Shown here piece by piece: positions 8,642 to 17,508 of a DNA stretch of 64,000 nucleotides (the first letter of the stretch is position 1; each line of letters opens with the position of its first letter). Origin of the DNA: Streptomyces sp. AC550_RSS872 (lineage in GTDB: Bacteria > Actinomycetota > Actinomycetes > Streptomycetales > Streptomycetaceae). The position numbers and the translations under genes are program-made. Below the pieces are notes generated by a model. The model saw only the letters and a list, made by a program, of their open reading frames with translations. It had not been told where the DNA came from and searched no databases. The stretch lies in contig NZ_JAGMUL010000013.1 in assembly GCF_019049285.1 (NCBI RefSeq), forward strand, positions 16,147 through 80,146, in the 5' to 3' direction.

Positions 8642-10291
8642 TCACTCCGGATTGCCCGTGGAGACCTGGAACTCCAGCTCCGGCGGGTCGTCCGGGTCCA
8701 TGTCCGTACGCGCCGAGGGCGACTGCCGCATGATGGTGCCGTCGCCGAACGTGTTCTCGTTGACGTCGACCTTCTTGTAGTCCCAGCCCGCGGCATCGAG
8801 GCACTTGACCACGGACGGCCAGTACTTGAAGGAGAAGTCCGGCATCTGCACCTGCTCGGGGTCTCGGTACGACTCCCGCGGCTCGGTGCACTCGGTCGTC
8901 TCGACCGTGTCACCGCTGTCCCCCGCCCGGTATCCGGGCGCCTTCGACTTCGTCTCCGAAGCCGTGGCGGTCGAGCCACCGGTGCCGCCGGTCTCCTCGG
9001 TGCCGCCACCGGGCAGCGTCAGGGCCGCGATCAGTCCGCCCACCGCGAGGACGGACACGACGATCGAGCCGATGATCACCGGCCGGTTGCTCTTGCCGCC
9101 GCCCGAACCGGGGCGCTGCTGGGGCGACATGGTGTACGGCGGCGGCGTCGCGTGGCCCGGCTGCGGGGAGTACGAGGCCGGGGGAGGCGTCTGGAAGCCG
9201 GGCTGCTGCGGGTAGCCGTACGCGGGCGACGGCATCGACGGCGGCGGGGTGCCGTACGGGTTCGGGGCCGGGGTCTGCGGGGCCTGCTGGTACGGCGTCT
9301 GGACGGGGCCCGAGGGCGGGGGCGTCTGGCCGACCGGCGGGAACACCGAGGCGCCGACACCCTGGCCGTGCTGCGTCTGAGCGCCCGGCACGATGCTGGG
9401 CGGGGCGGCCTGGAAGGACGCGGCCACGCGCAGGCACTCGTCGCGCATGGACTCGGCGCTGGGGAAACGCTCGTTCGGGTTCTTCTTCAGGGCACGGGCG
9501 ACCAGCGCGTCCACGGCCGGCGGCAGGGCGCGGTTGATGGAGGACGGAGCCACCGGCTCCTCCTGCACATGCGCGTATGCGATGGCCAGCGGGGAGTCGG
9601 CGTCGAACGGCAGCCGACCGGTGACGAGTTGGAACAGCATGATGCCGACCGAGTAGAGGTCGGAGCGGGCGTCCACACCACGGCCGAGGGCCTGTTCCGG
9701 CGAGAGGTACTGCGGGGTGCCGACCACCATGCCGGTCTGTGTCATGGACGTCACACCGGACTGCATGGCGCGCGCGATGCCGAAGTCCATGACCTTGACG
9801 ACGCCGCGCTTGTTCATCATCACGTTGCCCGGCTTGATGTCCCGGTGGACCAGGCCCATCTCGTGGCTGATCTCCAGCGCCGCGAGCACATCCGCGGTGA
9901 TCTTCAGCGCCTTGTCGGCGGGCATCGCACCGAACTGCTGTACGTCCGCGTCGAAGACCGAGCTGAGCGGGCGGCCCTCGATGTACTCCATGACGATGTA
10001 CGGCGTCGTCATGCCGTCGACATCGTCCTCGCCGGTGTCGAAGACCGAGACGATATTGGTGTGCGTGAGCTTCGCCACGGCCTGGGCCTCGCGGCGGAAG
10101 CGCTCGCGGAACGCCTGCTCGCGGCCGAGCTCGGTGTGCAGGGTCTTGACCGCGACCTGCCGGTCGAGCACGGAGTCGTACGCGAGATGCACCGAGGCCA
10201 TGCCGCCCTCGCCGAGCAAGTCGCGCAGCTGATAGCGGCCGCCGGCCAGCGCCCGCCCCGCGTATCGGCCCTGTGCGCCGTCCTGGCTCAT
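8642..10291 (-). CDS. Transmembrane Ser/Thr protein kinase with one PASTA-like domain
   Basis: 549 aa PknB-type kinase: Gly loop GEGGMAS (27-33), ATP lysine K49, catalytic HRD (149-151) with D151, DFG (169-171), and an activation loop SMTQTGMVVGTPQYLSPEQ with likely autophosphorylated Thr184/186. A Pro/Gln/Gly-rich juxtamembrane linker (about 295-400), a TM helix (about 404-426) and an extracellular PASTA-like module (about 478-545) follow. The lone module may sense muropeptides or another envelope ligand. Divergent from a second kinase across a 351-bp gap. Confidence 0.95.
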   Translation of the reverse strand: MSQDGAQGRYAGRALAGGRYQLRDLLGEGGMASVHLAYDSVLDRQVAVKTLHTELGREQAFRERFRREAQAVAKLTHTNIVSVFDTGEDDVDGMTTPYIVMEYIEGRPLSSVFDADVQQFGAMPADKALKITADVLAALEISHEMGLVHRDIKPGNVMMNKRGVVKVMDFGIARAMQSGVTSMTQTGMVVGTPQYLSPEQALGRGVDARSDLYSVGIMLFQLVTGRLPFDADSPLAIAYAHVQEEPVAPSSINRALPPAVDALVARALKKNPNERFPSAESMRDECLRVAASFQAAPPSIVPGAQTQHGQGVGASVFPPVGQTPPPSGPVQTPYQQAPQTPAPNPYGTPPPSMPSPAYGYPQQPGFQTPPPASYSPQPGHATPPPYTMSPQQRPGSGGGKSNRPVIIGSIVVSVLAVGGLIAALTLPGGGTEETGGTGGSTATASETKSKAPGYRAGDSGDTVETTECTEPRESYRDPEQVQMPDFSFKYWPSVVKCLDAAGWDYKKVDVNENTFGDGTIMRQSPSARTDMDPDDPPELEFQVSTGNPE

Positions 10292-10642
10292 GTTCTGCGT
10301 CCCCCGTAGCCTCTCGGGCGCCTGCGATTGCGCTGGACCGGCAGTCCCGAGTGATCCAATGTGCTATTCCCGGCCAAGTCTGCCCCACGGCACTGACAGG
10401 TCAAGCGCGGTGCCCGTTCCGTGACCGTACGCGAAGGGAGAGTCGCGGAAGCGTTACAAGGGTCGTACGGCCGGTGCACAGAATTTGCACGAGTGGACGG
10501 GGTACGGGTTTGATGGCCGGTCCGTCTCCTTCCGGTTGGGGCGGCCGTCTCGGACCGACGGCTTGCGCGGAGGCTGTAGCGTGGCCGACGGAGACCGTAA
10601 CAACACCGCGCGCACCGCGGGCAGAAACGACGGCGAGGACTG
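10292..10642. promoter_or_regulatory. 351-bp divergent intergenic region between two kinase genes
   Basis: No gene is seen here. It must contain promoters for both kinases. A purine-rich GAGGAC about 9 nt before ATG 10643 can serve as ribosome site for the plus-strand kinase. I see no strong palindrome or operator. Confidence 0.6.
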
Positions 10643-12217
10643 ATGGCACAGCAGCAGCGCGCTCAGGGCCCGTCCGACCCCGAGGCGGCTGGCGGCGGTA
10701 TGTCAGACGCGCCGGAAATGTGGGGTAATGGCGGGCTTGTCGGGGACGGCCGTTATCGGCTGACCCGCAGACTCGGCCGGGGCGGCATGGCCGAGGTTTT
10801 CGCGGCCGAGGACGTGCGCCTCGGACGCACCGTGGCGGTCAAGCTGCTGCGCGCCGACCTCGCCGAGGACCCCGTGTCCAAGGCCCGCTTCACGCGCGAG
10901 GCCCAGTCGGTGGCCGGCCTCAACCACCACGCGATCGTCGCCGTGTACGACTCCGGCGAGGACGTCGTCGGCGCCCACAGCGTGCCGTACATCGTGATGG
11001 AGATCGTCGAGGGCCGCACCATCCGCGACCTCCTCCTCAACGCCGAGGCGCCCGGCCCCGAGCAGGCCCTGATCATCGTCTCCGGTGTCCTGGAGGCGCT
11101 CGCCTACTCGCACCAGCACGGCATCGTGCACCGCGACATCAAGCCCGCCAACGTCATCATCACGCACAACGGCGCCGTGAAGGTGATGGACTTCGGCATC
11201 GCCCGCGCCCTGCACGGCGCGCAGTCGACGATGACCCAGACCGGCATGGTCATGGGCACCCCGCAGTACCTCTCGCCCGAGCAGGCGCTCGGCAAGGCCG
11301 TCGACCACCGCTCCGACCTGTACGCGACGGGCTGCCTCCTGTACGAACTCCTCGCGCTGCGCCCGCCGTTCACCGGCGAGACCCCGCTGTCGGTGGTCTA
11401 CCAGCACGTCCAGGACATCCCGACCCCGCCGTCCGAGGCCTCCGACGCCGTGCCGCCGGAGCTCGACGGCCTGGTCATGCGCTCGCTCGCCAAGGAGCCG
11501 GACGACCGGTTCCAGACCGCCGAGGAGATGCGCGGCCTCGTCCAGTACGGCCTGCAAATGCTGTACGACCAGGGCGGCCACACCGGCACCTGGAACACCG
11601 GCCCGGTGACCATGCACGACGGCCGGCACACCCCGTCGGCGGGCTTCGCGAACACGACCGTCATGGGGCACCCGGGCACCCCGGCCTCCGGCACGACGCA
11701 GATCCCGCAGCCGATCCTGCCGAACAGGTACGGGGGCGGTGGTGACGACGGCGGCTTCGAGGGGCACGGGAACAAGGGCGGCGGCCGCGGCAAGCTGTGG
11801 ATCCTCGCCGTTTTCGCGGTGATCGCCATCGCGGCCGGCGTCGCGCTGGCGCTGCGGGGCGGTGGCGGCGGTGGCGGCGGTGGCGGCGACACCACGCCGA
11901 CGCCGACCACGTCCCAGACCACCGAGGACAAGACGACCGACGAGCCCACGGACGAGGTGACCGAGGAACCGACCGACGCGGTCACCGACGACGGCAGCGG
12001 CACGGGCACCGACCCGACCTACGAGCCGACGCAGGATCCCACGTACGAGCCGACCGAGGACCCGACGTACGAGCCCACCGAGGATCCGACCACGGTCGAG
12101 CCGACGGAGGAGCCCACCGAGGATCCGACGGAGGAGCCCACGGAGGATCCCACGCAGGAGCCGACGGGGGACCCGACGGCGCCCACGGGCGGTGCCATCG
12201 GGGGCGGCGGCGCCTGA
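10643..12217 (+). CDS. Transmembrane Ser/Thr protein kinase with Glu-Pro-Thr repeat tail
   Basis: 524 aa PknB-type kinase: Gly loop GRGGMAEV, K67, HRDIKPAN (163-170), DFG (183-185), activation loop STMTQTGMVMGTPQYLSPEQ. A single TM helix (about 385-404) is followed by a poly-Gly linker and an extracellular tail (about 430-515) made of acidic EPT/DPT repeats instead of PASTA modules. The kinase domain is closely similar to that of the divergent neighbour, so the pair looks like an old duplication whose sensor parts diverged. ATG 10643 is used; ATG 10700 is an alternative start. Confidence 0.93.
   Translation: MAQQQRAQGPSDPEAAGGGMSDAPEMWGNGGLVGDGRYRLTRRLGRGGMAEVFAAEDVRLGRTVAVKLLRADLAEDPVSKARFTREAQSVAGLNHHAIVAVYDSGEDVVGAHSVPYIVMEIVEGRTIRDLLLNAEAPGPEQALIIVSGVLEALAYSHQHGIVHRDIKPANVIITHNGAVKVMDFGIARALHGAQSTMTQTGMVMGTPQYLSPEQALGKAVDHRSDLYATGCLLYELLALRPPFTGETPLSVVYQHVQDIPTPPSEASDAVPPELDGLVMRSLAKEPDDRFQTAEEMRGLVQYGLQMLYDQGGHTGTWNTGPVTMHDGRHTPSAGFANTTVMGHPGTPASGTTQIPQPILPNRYGGGGDDGGFEGHGNKGGGRGKLWILAVFAVIAIAAGVALALRGGGGGGGGGGDTTPTPTTSQTTEDKTTDEPTDEVTEEPTDAVTDDGSGTGTDPTYEPTQDPTYEPTEDPTYEPTEDPTTVEPTEEPTEDPTEEPTEDPTQEPTGDPTAPTGGAIGGGGA
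11999..12180 (+). repeat. Degenerate repeats encoding the EPT/DPT kinase tail
   Basis: Short (about 12-24 bp) degenerate repeats of the type GAGCCSACSGAGGAYCCSACG encode the tail DPTYEPT / EEPTEDPT of the kinase. All are in frame. Confidence 0.75.
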
Positions 12218-12257
12218 CCGGACCGGCCTGGCGGCACGGTTCCGCCGACAACCCACC

Positions 12258-12301
12258 ACCCGCGCGCGTGCGGCCCGGAAACGGGCTCCACGCGCGCGGG
12301 T
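12258..12301. terminator. Long hairpin terminator after kinase gene
   Basis: A perfect 13-bp outer stem ACCCGCGCGCGTG (12258-12270) / CACGCGCGCGGGT (12289-12301) encloses an inner GCCCG/CGGGC stem. It lies 40 bp past the kinase stop. There is no U-tract, as is usual in Streptomyces. Confidence 0.85.
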
Positions 12302-12499
12302 CGTTTACGGCGGGTGGCCGGATCGTTCTGTAGGCATAACCTGATTTATCCGCTTTCGCGGACGAGACCAGCCTCACACCGGTTCCGTGACCTCGACCTC
12401 TGTCACTCTTCCCGTGACCTGGGTCACCGATATAACGTGCCGTTGTTCCGGCCCCCTGCAAGGCTGTGACCAGGAGTTGTTCCGGACTTTCGCGATTTA

Positions 12500-12513
12500 C
12501 TTGGAAATCCAAG
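12500..12513. promoter_or_regulatory. Palindrome CTTGGA-AA-TCCAAG, candidate bkd operator
   Basis: CTTGGA (12500-12505) and TCCAAG (12508-12513) form a perfect inverted repeat with a 2-nt centre, in the A/T-rich part of the bkdA upstream region (flanks ATTTA and CAAAAA). Size and A/T flanks suit an Lrp/AsnC-type dimer site, and bkd operons are often Lrp-controlled. The regulator is an inference. Confidence 0.4.
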
Positions 12514-12706
12514 CAAAAACGCAGGTCAGGAGGGGTTTCACAGAAATGTGGAGCACTGGGTAACGTGCCTTTTGCAGGGCGCTCGCCGGGGCACCTGTCA
12601 CGCCTGTCCCCAACGAGCCGCACCCACCCTGTGCGTCTGTAGGGCTTCAGGCGAGCCGCACTGGCACCCGGCGAACCCGGGTAGCCGGACCGACGGAGGA
12701 GCACAC

Positions 12707-13882
12707 GTGACCGTGGAGAGCACTGCCGCGCGAAAGCCGCGACGCAGCGCCGGTACCAAGAGCACGGCCGGCAAGACGACCGCAAGGAAATCGCCGAGCA
12801 CGGACCCCGAGCTCGTGCAGCTGCTGACGCCCGAGGGCAAGCGCGTCAAGAACGCCGAGTACGACAAGTACGTCGCCGGCATCACCCCCGAAGAGCTCCG
12901 CGGCCTGTACCGCGACATGGTGCTCACCCGGCGTTTCGACGCCGAGGCCACCTCCCTACAGCGCCAGGGCGAGCTGGGCCTGTGGGCCTCGCTGCTCGGC
13001 CAGGAGGCCGCCCAGATCGGCTCCGGCCGGGCCACCCGCGAGGACGACTACGTCTTCCCGACCTACCGCGAGCACGGCGTCGCCTGGTGCCGGGGGGTCG
13101 ACCCGACCAACCTGCTCGGCATGTTCCGCGGCGTGAACAACGGCGGCTGGGACCCCAACAGCAACAACTTCCAGCTCTACACGATCGTCATCGGCTCCCA
13201 GACGCTGCACGCCACCGGCTACGCGATGGGCATCGCCAAGGACGGCGCCGACAGCGCGGTCATCGCCTACTTCGGCGACGGCGCGAGCAGCCAGGGCGAC
13301 GTCGCCGAGTCCTTCACCTTCTCCGCGGTCTACAACGCGCCTGTGGTGTTCTTCTGCCAGAACAACCAGTGGGCGATCTCCGAGCCCACCGAGAAGCAGA
13401 CCCGGGTGCCGCTGTACCAGCGCGCACAGGGCTACGGCTTCCCCGGCGTCCGGGTCGACGGCAACGACGTCCTGGCCTGCCTCGCGGTGACGAAGTGGGC
13501 GCTGGAGCGTGCCCGCGCCGGCGAGGGACCGACGCTGGTCGAGGCGTACACGTACCGCATGGGCGCCCACACCACCTCCGACGACCCGACGAAGTACCGG
13601 GCCGACGAGGAGCGCGAGGCCTGGGAGGCGAAGGACCCGATCCTGCGCGTTCGCCGGTACCTCGAGGCTTCAAACCACGCGGACGAGGGATTCTTCGCGG
13701 AACTGGAGACCGAGAGCGAGGCGTTGGGCAAACGAGTGCGCGAGGCGGTCCGTGCCATGCCGGACCCGGACCACTTCGCCATCTTCGAGAACGTGTACGC
13801 GGACGGGCATGCGCTCGTCGACGAGGAGCGCGCCCAGTTCGCCGCCTACCAGGCGTCGTTCACGGACGTAGAGGGGGCCTGA
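12707..13882 (+). CDS. bkdA: Branched-chain 2-oxo acid dehydrogenase E1 alpha subunit
   Basis: 391 aa. Thiamine diphosphate-dependent E1 alpha with the motif GDGASSQGDVAESF (190-203) leading to NN (219-220), and a phosphorylation-loop-like region YRMGAHTTSDDPTKYR. With BkdB it decarboxylates the 2-oxo acids of Val, Leu and Ile and passes the acyl group to E2, supplying branched acyl-CoA starters for fatty acids and polyketides. GTG 12707 follows GGAGGA with 6-nt spacing. The first roughly 30 residues are Lys/Arg/Thr-rich and nonconserved. First gene of bkdABC. Confidence 0.95.
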   Translation: MTVESTAARKPRRSAGTKSTAGKTTARKSPSTDPELVQLLTPEGKRVKNAEYDKYVAGITPEELRGLYRDMVLTRRFDAEATSLQRQGELGLWASLLGQEAAQIGSGRATREDDYVFPTYREHGVAWCRGVDPTNLLGMFRGVNNGGWDPNSNNFQLYTIVIGSQTLHATGYAMGIAKDGADSAVIAYFGDGASSQGDVAESFTFSAVYNAPVVFFCQNNQWAISEPTEKQTRVPLYQRAQGYGFPGVRVDGNDVLACLAVTKWALERARAGEGPTLVEAYTYRMGAHTTSDDPTKYRADEEREAWEAKDPILRVRRYLEASNHADEGFFAELETESEALGKRVREAVRAMPDPDHFAIFENVYADGHALVDEERAQFAAYQASFTDVEGA

Positions 13883-13883
13883 C

Positions 13884-14861
13884 ATGGCGGACAAGATGGC
13901 TCTGGCCAAAGCGATCAACGAGTCGCTGCGCCGCGCCCTGGACACGGACCCCAAGGTCCTCATCATGGGCGAGGACGTCGGCAAGCTCGGCGGCGTCTTC
14001 CGGGTGACGGACGGCCTCCAGAAGGACTTCGGCGAGAGCCGGGTCATCGACACCCCGCTCGCGGAGTCCGGCATCGTCGGCACGGCGATCGGTCTCGCCC
14101 TGCGCGGTTACCGTCCGGTCGTGGAGATCCAGTTCGACGGCTTCGTCTTCCCGGCGTACGACCAGATCGTCACGCAGCTGGCGAAGATGCACGCGCGCTC
14201 GTTGGGCAAGGTCAAGCTCCCGGTCGTCGTCCGGATCCCCTACGGCGGCGGCATCGGCGCGGTCGAGCACCACTCGGAGTCGCCGGAAGCCCTCTTCGCG
14301 CACGTGGCGGGCCTGAAGATCGTCTCGCCGTCCAACGCGTCGGACGCGTACTGGATGATGCAGCAGGCCATCCAGAGCGACGACCCGGTGATCTTCTTCG
14401 AGCCCAAGCGGCGCTACTGGGACAAGGGCGAGGTCAGCACCGAGGCGATCCCGGGCCCGCTGCACAAGGCGAGGGTCGTCCGCGAGGGCTCCGACCTCAC
14501 CCTGGCCGCCTACGGACCGATGGTGAAGCTCTGCCAGGAGGTCGCCGACGCGGCCGCCGAGGAGGGCCGCAGCCTGGAGGTCCTGGACCTGCGCTCGGTC
14601 TCCCCGATCGACTTCGACTCCATCCAGGCCTCCGTCGAGAAGACCCGCCGTCTGGTCGTGGTCCACGAGGCCCCGGTGTTCTTCGGCTCGGGCGCGGAGA
14701 TCGCCGCCCGCATCACGGAGCGCTGCTTCTACCATCTGGAGGCCCCGGTGCTGCGGGTGGGCGGTTACCACGCCCCGTATCCGCCGGCGCGTCTGGAGGA
14801 GGAGTACCTGCCGGGCCTGGACCGGGTGCTCGACGCCGTCGACCGTGCCCTGGCGTACTGA
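13884..14861 (+). CDS. bkdB: Branched-chain 2-oxo acid dehydrogenase E1 beta subunit
   Basis: 325 aa transketolase-like beta subunit, starting one base after the bkdA stop. Features are MGEDVGKLGGVFRVT at the N-terminal TPP-interacting region, ETPLAESGIVG-like text (DTPLAESGIVGTAIGLA), and FFEPKRRYWDKGEV, typical of branched-chain rather than pyruvate E1 beta. It forms the alpha2beta2 E1 with BkdA. Confidence 0.95.
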   Translation: MADKMALAKAINESLRRALDTDPKVLIMGEDVGKLGGVFRVTDGLQKDFGESRVIDTPLAESGIVGTAIGLALRGYRPVVEIQFDGFVFPAYDQIVTQLAKMHARSLGKVKLPVVVRIPYGGGIGAVEHHSESPEALFAHVAGLKIVSPSNASDAYWMMQQAIQSDDPVIFFEPKRRYWDKGEVSTEAIPGPLHKARVVREGSDLTLAAYGPMVKLCQEVADAAAEEGRSLEVLDLRSVSPIDFDSIQASVEKTRRLVVVHEAPVFFGSGAEIAARITERCFYHLEAPVLRVGGYHAPYPPARLEEEYLPGLDRVLDAVDRALAY

Positions 14862-14871
14862 GGAGAGGGTC

Positions 14872-16287
14872 GTGACGACGATGACGGAAGCGTCCGTGCG
14901 CGAGTTCAAGATGCCCGACGTGGGCGAGGGACTCACCGAGGCCGAGATCCTCAAGTGGTACGTCCAGCCGGGCGACACGGTCACCGACGGCCAGGTGGTG
15001 TGCGAGGTCGAGACCGCCAAGGCGGCCGTCGAGCTGCCCATCCCGTACGACGGGGTGGTCCGCGAGCTGCACTTCCCCGAGGGCACCACGGTGGACGTCG
15101 GCACGGCGATCATCGCGGTCGACCTGGCGGGCGGGGCGGCCCCGGCCGCCGCGGCACCGGCCCCGGCCGAGGCTCCCGCCGAGCCGGCGCCGGAGGAGGC
15201 CAAGCCCCAGGGCCGCCAGCCGGTGCTCGTCGGGTACGGCGTGGCCGCGTCCTCCACCAAGCGCCGCCCGCGCAAGGGAGCCGACGTCCCGCGCCAGGAG
15301 CCCGCGGCCCAGGCCATGCAGTCCGAGCTGAACGGTCACGGCCCGGCGCAAGCCGTGACGCCTTCCCGGCCGCTGGCCAAGCCTCCGGTGCGCAAGCTGG
15401 CCAAGGACCTGGGTGTCGACCTGGCCACGGTGACGCCGACCGGCCCCGACGGCATCATCACCCGCGAGGACGTCCACGCGGCGGTGGCTCCTGAGGCCCC
15501 GGCCGCCGAACCGGCGTCGCAGGCCACCCCGGCCGGCCCGGTCGCCGCGCCCGCCACCCCGGCGCCGGTGCTCGCGTACGACACGGCCCGGGAGACCCGT
15601 ATCCCGGTCAAGGGCGTCCGCAAGGCGACGGCGGCGGCGATGGTCGGCTCGGCGTTCACGGCGCCGCATGTCACGGAGTTCGTGACGGTGGACGTGACGC
15701 GCACGATGAAGCTGGTCGAGGAGCTCAAGGCGGACAAGGAGTTCGCGGGCCTGCGCGTGAACCCCCTGCTGCTGATCTCCAAGGCCCTGCTGGTGGCGAT
15801 CAAGCGGAACCCGGACGTCAACGCGTCCTGGGACGAGGCCAACCAGGAGATCGTGCAGAAGCACTACGTCAACCTGGGCATCGCGGCGGCGACCCCGCGC
15901 GGTCTGATCGTCCCGAACATCAAGGACGCCCACGCCAAGACGCTTCCGCAGCTCGCGGAGGCGCTCGGTGAGCTGGTGTCGACGGCGCGGGAGGGCAAGA
16001 CCACGCCCGCCGCGATGCAGGGCGGCACGGTCACCATCACCAACGTCGGCGTCTTCGGCGTCGACACCGGCACCCCGATCCTCAACCCCGGCGAGTCCGC
16101 GATCCTCGCGATGGGCGCGATCAAGCTCCAGCCGTGGGTCCACAAGGGCAAGGTGAAGCCGCGTCAGGTCACGACGCTGGCGCTCAGCTTCGACCACCGC
16201 CTCGTGGACGGGGAGTTGGGCTCGAAGGTCCTGGCGGACGTGGCGGCGATCCTGGAGCAGCCGAAGCGGCTGATCACCTGGGCGTGA
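14872..16287 (+). CDS. bkdC: Branched-chain 2-oxo acid dehydrogenase E2 (acyltransferase)
   Basis: 471 aa. Domains in order: one lipoyl domain (about 10-85) with lipoylated K50 in CEVETAKAAVELP; an Ala/Pro linker; a peripheral subunit-binding domain (about 168-205, KLAKDLGVDLATVTPTG); a second Ala/Pro linker; and the catalytic CAT domain ending SFDHRLVDGELG with active-site H442 and D446. GTG 14872 lies 6 nt after AGGAG; ATG 14881 is the alternative start. It transfers the branched acyl group to CoA. No E3 gene is in the window, as expected if E3 is shared with other complexes. Confidence 0.95.
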   Translation: MTTMTEASVREFKMPDVGEGLTEAEILKWYVQPGDTVTDGQVVCEVETAKAAVELPIPYDGVVRELHFPEGTTVDVGTAIIAVDLAGGAAPAAAAPAPAEAPAEPAPEEAKPQGRQPVLVGYGVAASSTKRRPRKGADVPRQEPAAQAMQSELNGHGPAQAVTPSRPLAKPPVRKLAKDLGVDLATVTPTGPDGIITREDVHAAVAPEAPAAEPASQATPAGPVAAPATPAPVLAYDTARETRIPVKGVRKATAAAMVGSAFTAPHVTEFVTVDVTRTMKLVEELKADKEFAGLRVNPLLLISKALLVAIKRNPDVNASWDEANQEIVQKHYVNLGIAAATPRGLIVPNIKDAHAKTLPQLAEALGELVSTAREGKTTPAAMQGGTVTITNVGVFGVDTGTPILNPGESAILAMGAIKLQPWVHKGKVKPRQVTTLALSFDHRLVDGELGSKVLADVAAILEQPKRLITWA

Positions 16288-16319
16288 GCCCGTAGGGGCG
16301 GCGAGCGGGAGCAGCGAAA

Positions 16320-16347
16320 GGGGCGGCCACTGTCGAGTGGCCGCCCC
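16320..16347. terminator. Hairpin terminator between bkdC and carboxypeptidase gene
   Basis: Perfect 12-bp stem GGGGCGGCCACT / AGTGGCCGCCCC with loop GTCG, between two convergent genes, preceded by GAAA and followed by GTT. Probably bidirectional. Confidence 0.9.
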
Positions 16348-16382
16348 GTTGCGTCGAGCGTGAGCCTCAGCGGGCGTCAGCG

Positions 16383-17258
16383 TCAGATCTTGGCGTAGCC
16401 GTAGTTGATCAGCTTCTTCACGTCGGTCGTGCGGCTGGCCTCATTGGGCGCGGTGAGGACGGTGCCCATCACCGACTCGCCGTCCTTCGTGGCGGCGAAC
16501 ACGAGGCAGTACTTGGCCTCGGTGCCGGAGCCGGTCTTGATGCCGAGCGTGCCGTTCCAGCCGAGCAGCGTGTTGGTGTTCTTCCACGCGGCCATGGTGC
16601 GGGTGGCGCCGGTCTTCGTGATCGTCTTCGCCGTGTACGACTTGGTCTTCACGACGGTCTTGAACGTGGAGCTCTTCATCGTGCTGCGGGCGAGCTTGGT
16701 CAGGTCGCGCGGCGTCGAGTAGTTGGAGCCGTTGCTTATGCCGTCGAACGAGTCGAAGTGCGTGTTCGTCATGCCCAGGCTCTTGGCCATGGTGTTCATC
16801 TTGCCGATGAAGTTCTTGGTGCGGGCCGAGACCGTCGAGCCGGAACCGAACTTGTCGGCGAGGGTCATCGCGGCGTCGCAGCCCGACTTGAGCATCATCC
16901 CGTACAGCAGCTGACGGACGGTGACCTTGTCGCCGACGATCAGGTTGGCCGACGAGGCGCCCTTGGAGACGATGTAGTTGCTGACCTCCTTCCTGATGGT
17001 GACCTTGGTGTCCAGGTTCAGGTTCGACTGCGAGAGCACGACCTTCGCGGTCATGATCTTGGTGGTGGAGGCGGTCAGCCTCTTGGTGTCGGCGGACTTG
17101 GCGAACAGCGTCTTGCCGTTCGCGCTGTTCATCAGGAACCCGCCCTTGGCGCTGATCGAGGGCGTGGTGACGGCCTGCGCGGGCGCCGCGGTGATCGCTC
17201 CGGAGGCGAGGACGGCGCCGGTCGTGAGCACGACGGCTGCGGCTCTGCGGACACGCAT
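16383..17258 (-). CDS. D-alanyl-D-alanine carboxypeptidase, S11 family
   Basis: 291 aa secreted penicillin-binding protein. Signal peptide at residues 1-29 (RRAAAVVLTTGAVLASG, cleavage near APAQA-V). Active-site motifs are STTK (64-67, nucleophile S64), SGC (125-127, the SxN position with Cys in place of Asn) and KTGSG (241-245). It trims the terminal D-Ala of peptidoglycan stem peptides. The SGC motif is the variant seen in small actinomycete members. ATG 17258 has only AAGGG very close by; TTG 17279 with a longer leader is an alternative. Confidence 0.92.
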   Translation of the reverse strand: MRVRRAAAVVLTTGAVLASGAITAAPAQAVTTPSISAKGGFLMNSANGKTLFAKSADTKRLTASTTKIMTAKVVLSQSNLNLDTKVTIRKEVSNYIVSKGASSANLIVGDKVTVRQLLYGMMLKSGCDAAMTLADKFGSGSTVSARTKNFIGKMNTMAKSLGMTNTHFDSFDGISNGSNYSTPRDLTKLARSTMKSSTFKTVVKTKSYTAKTITKTGATRTMAAWKNTNTLLGWNGTLGIKTGSGTEAKYCLVFAATKDGESVMGTVLTAPNEASRTTDVKKLINYGYAKI

Positions 17259-17508
17259 GCCCTTGATGGCACTTATCAACTGAAATACCCCGATTACGTC
17301 TAATGCCCCGAAAGTGCGGCCGAATGAGAGGGGAAAGAAAGTGGGGCCGCACGTGTGTGACACGTAATTAGCACAGAAGGTTGTGCAGCGCGTGGGGCGG
17401 ATGGTGCTTCTTTGCCGGAAGATTCCGCAGACCGCACAGATTCCGCCGTGAGGTCCGCATGCTGGAATGACCGCCGCGATGCGTACGTGTTGTATCTATG
17501 CTGTGGGC

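Larger units (their letters stand above)
12218..12706. other. 489-bp intergenic region upstream of bkdA
   Basis: No convincing gene is seen; the bkdA frame is open back to 12548, but GTG 12707 is the better start. The region holds the terminator at 12258-12301, an unusually A/T-rich patch at about 12490-12550 with the palindrome at 12500-12513, and the bkdA ribosome site GGAGGA at 12695-12700. The bkd promoter and operator must lie here. Confidence 0.6.
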
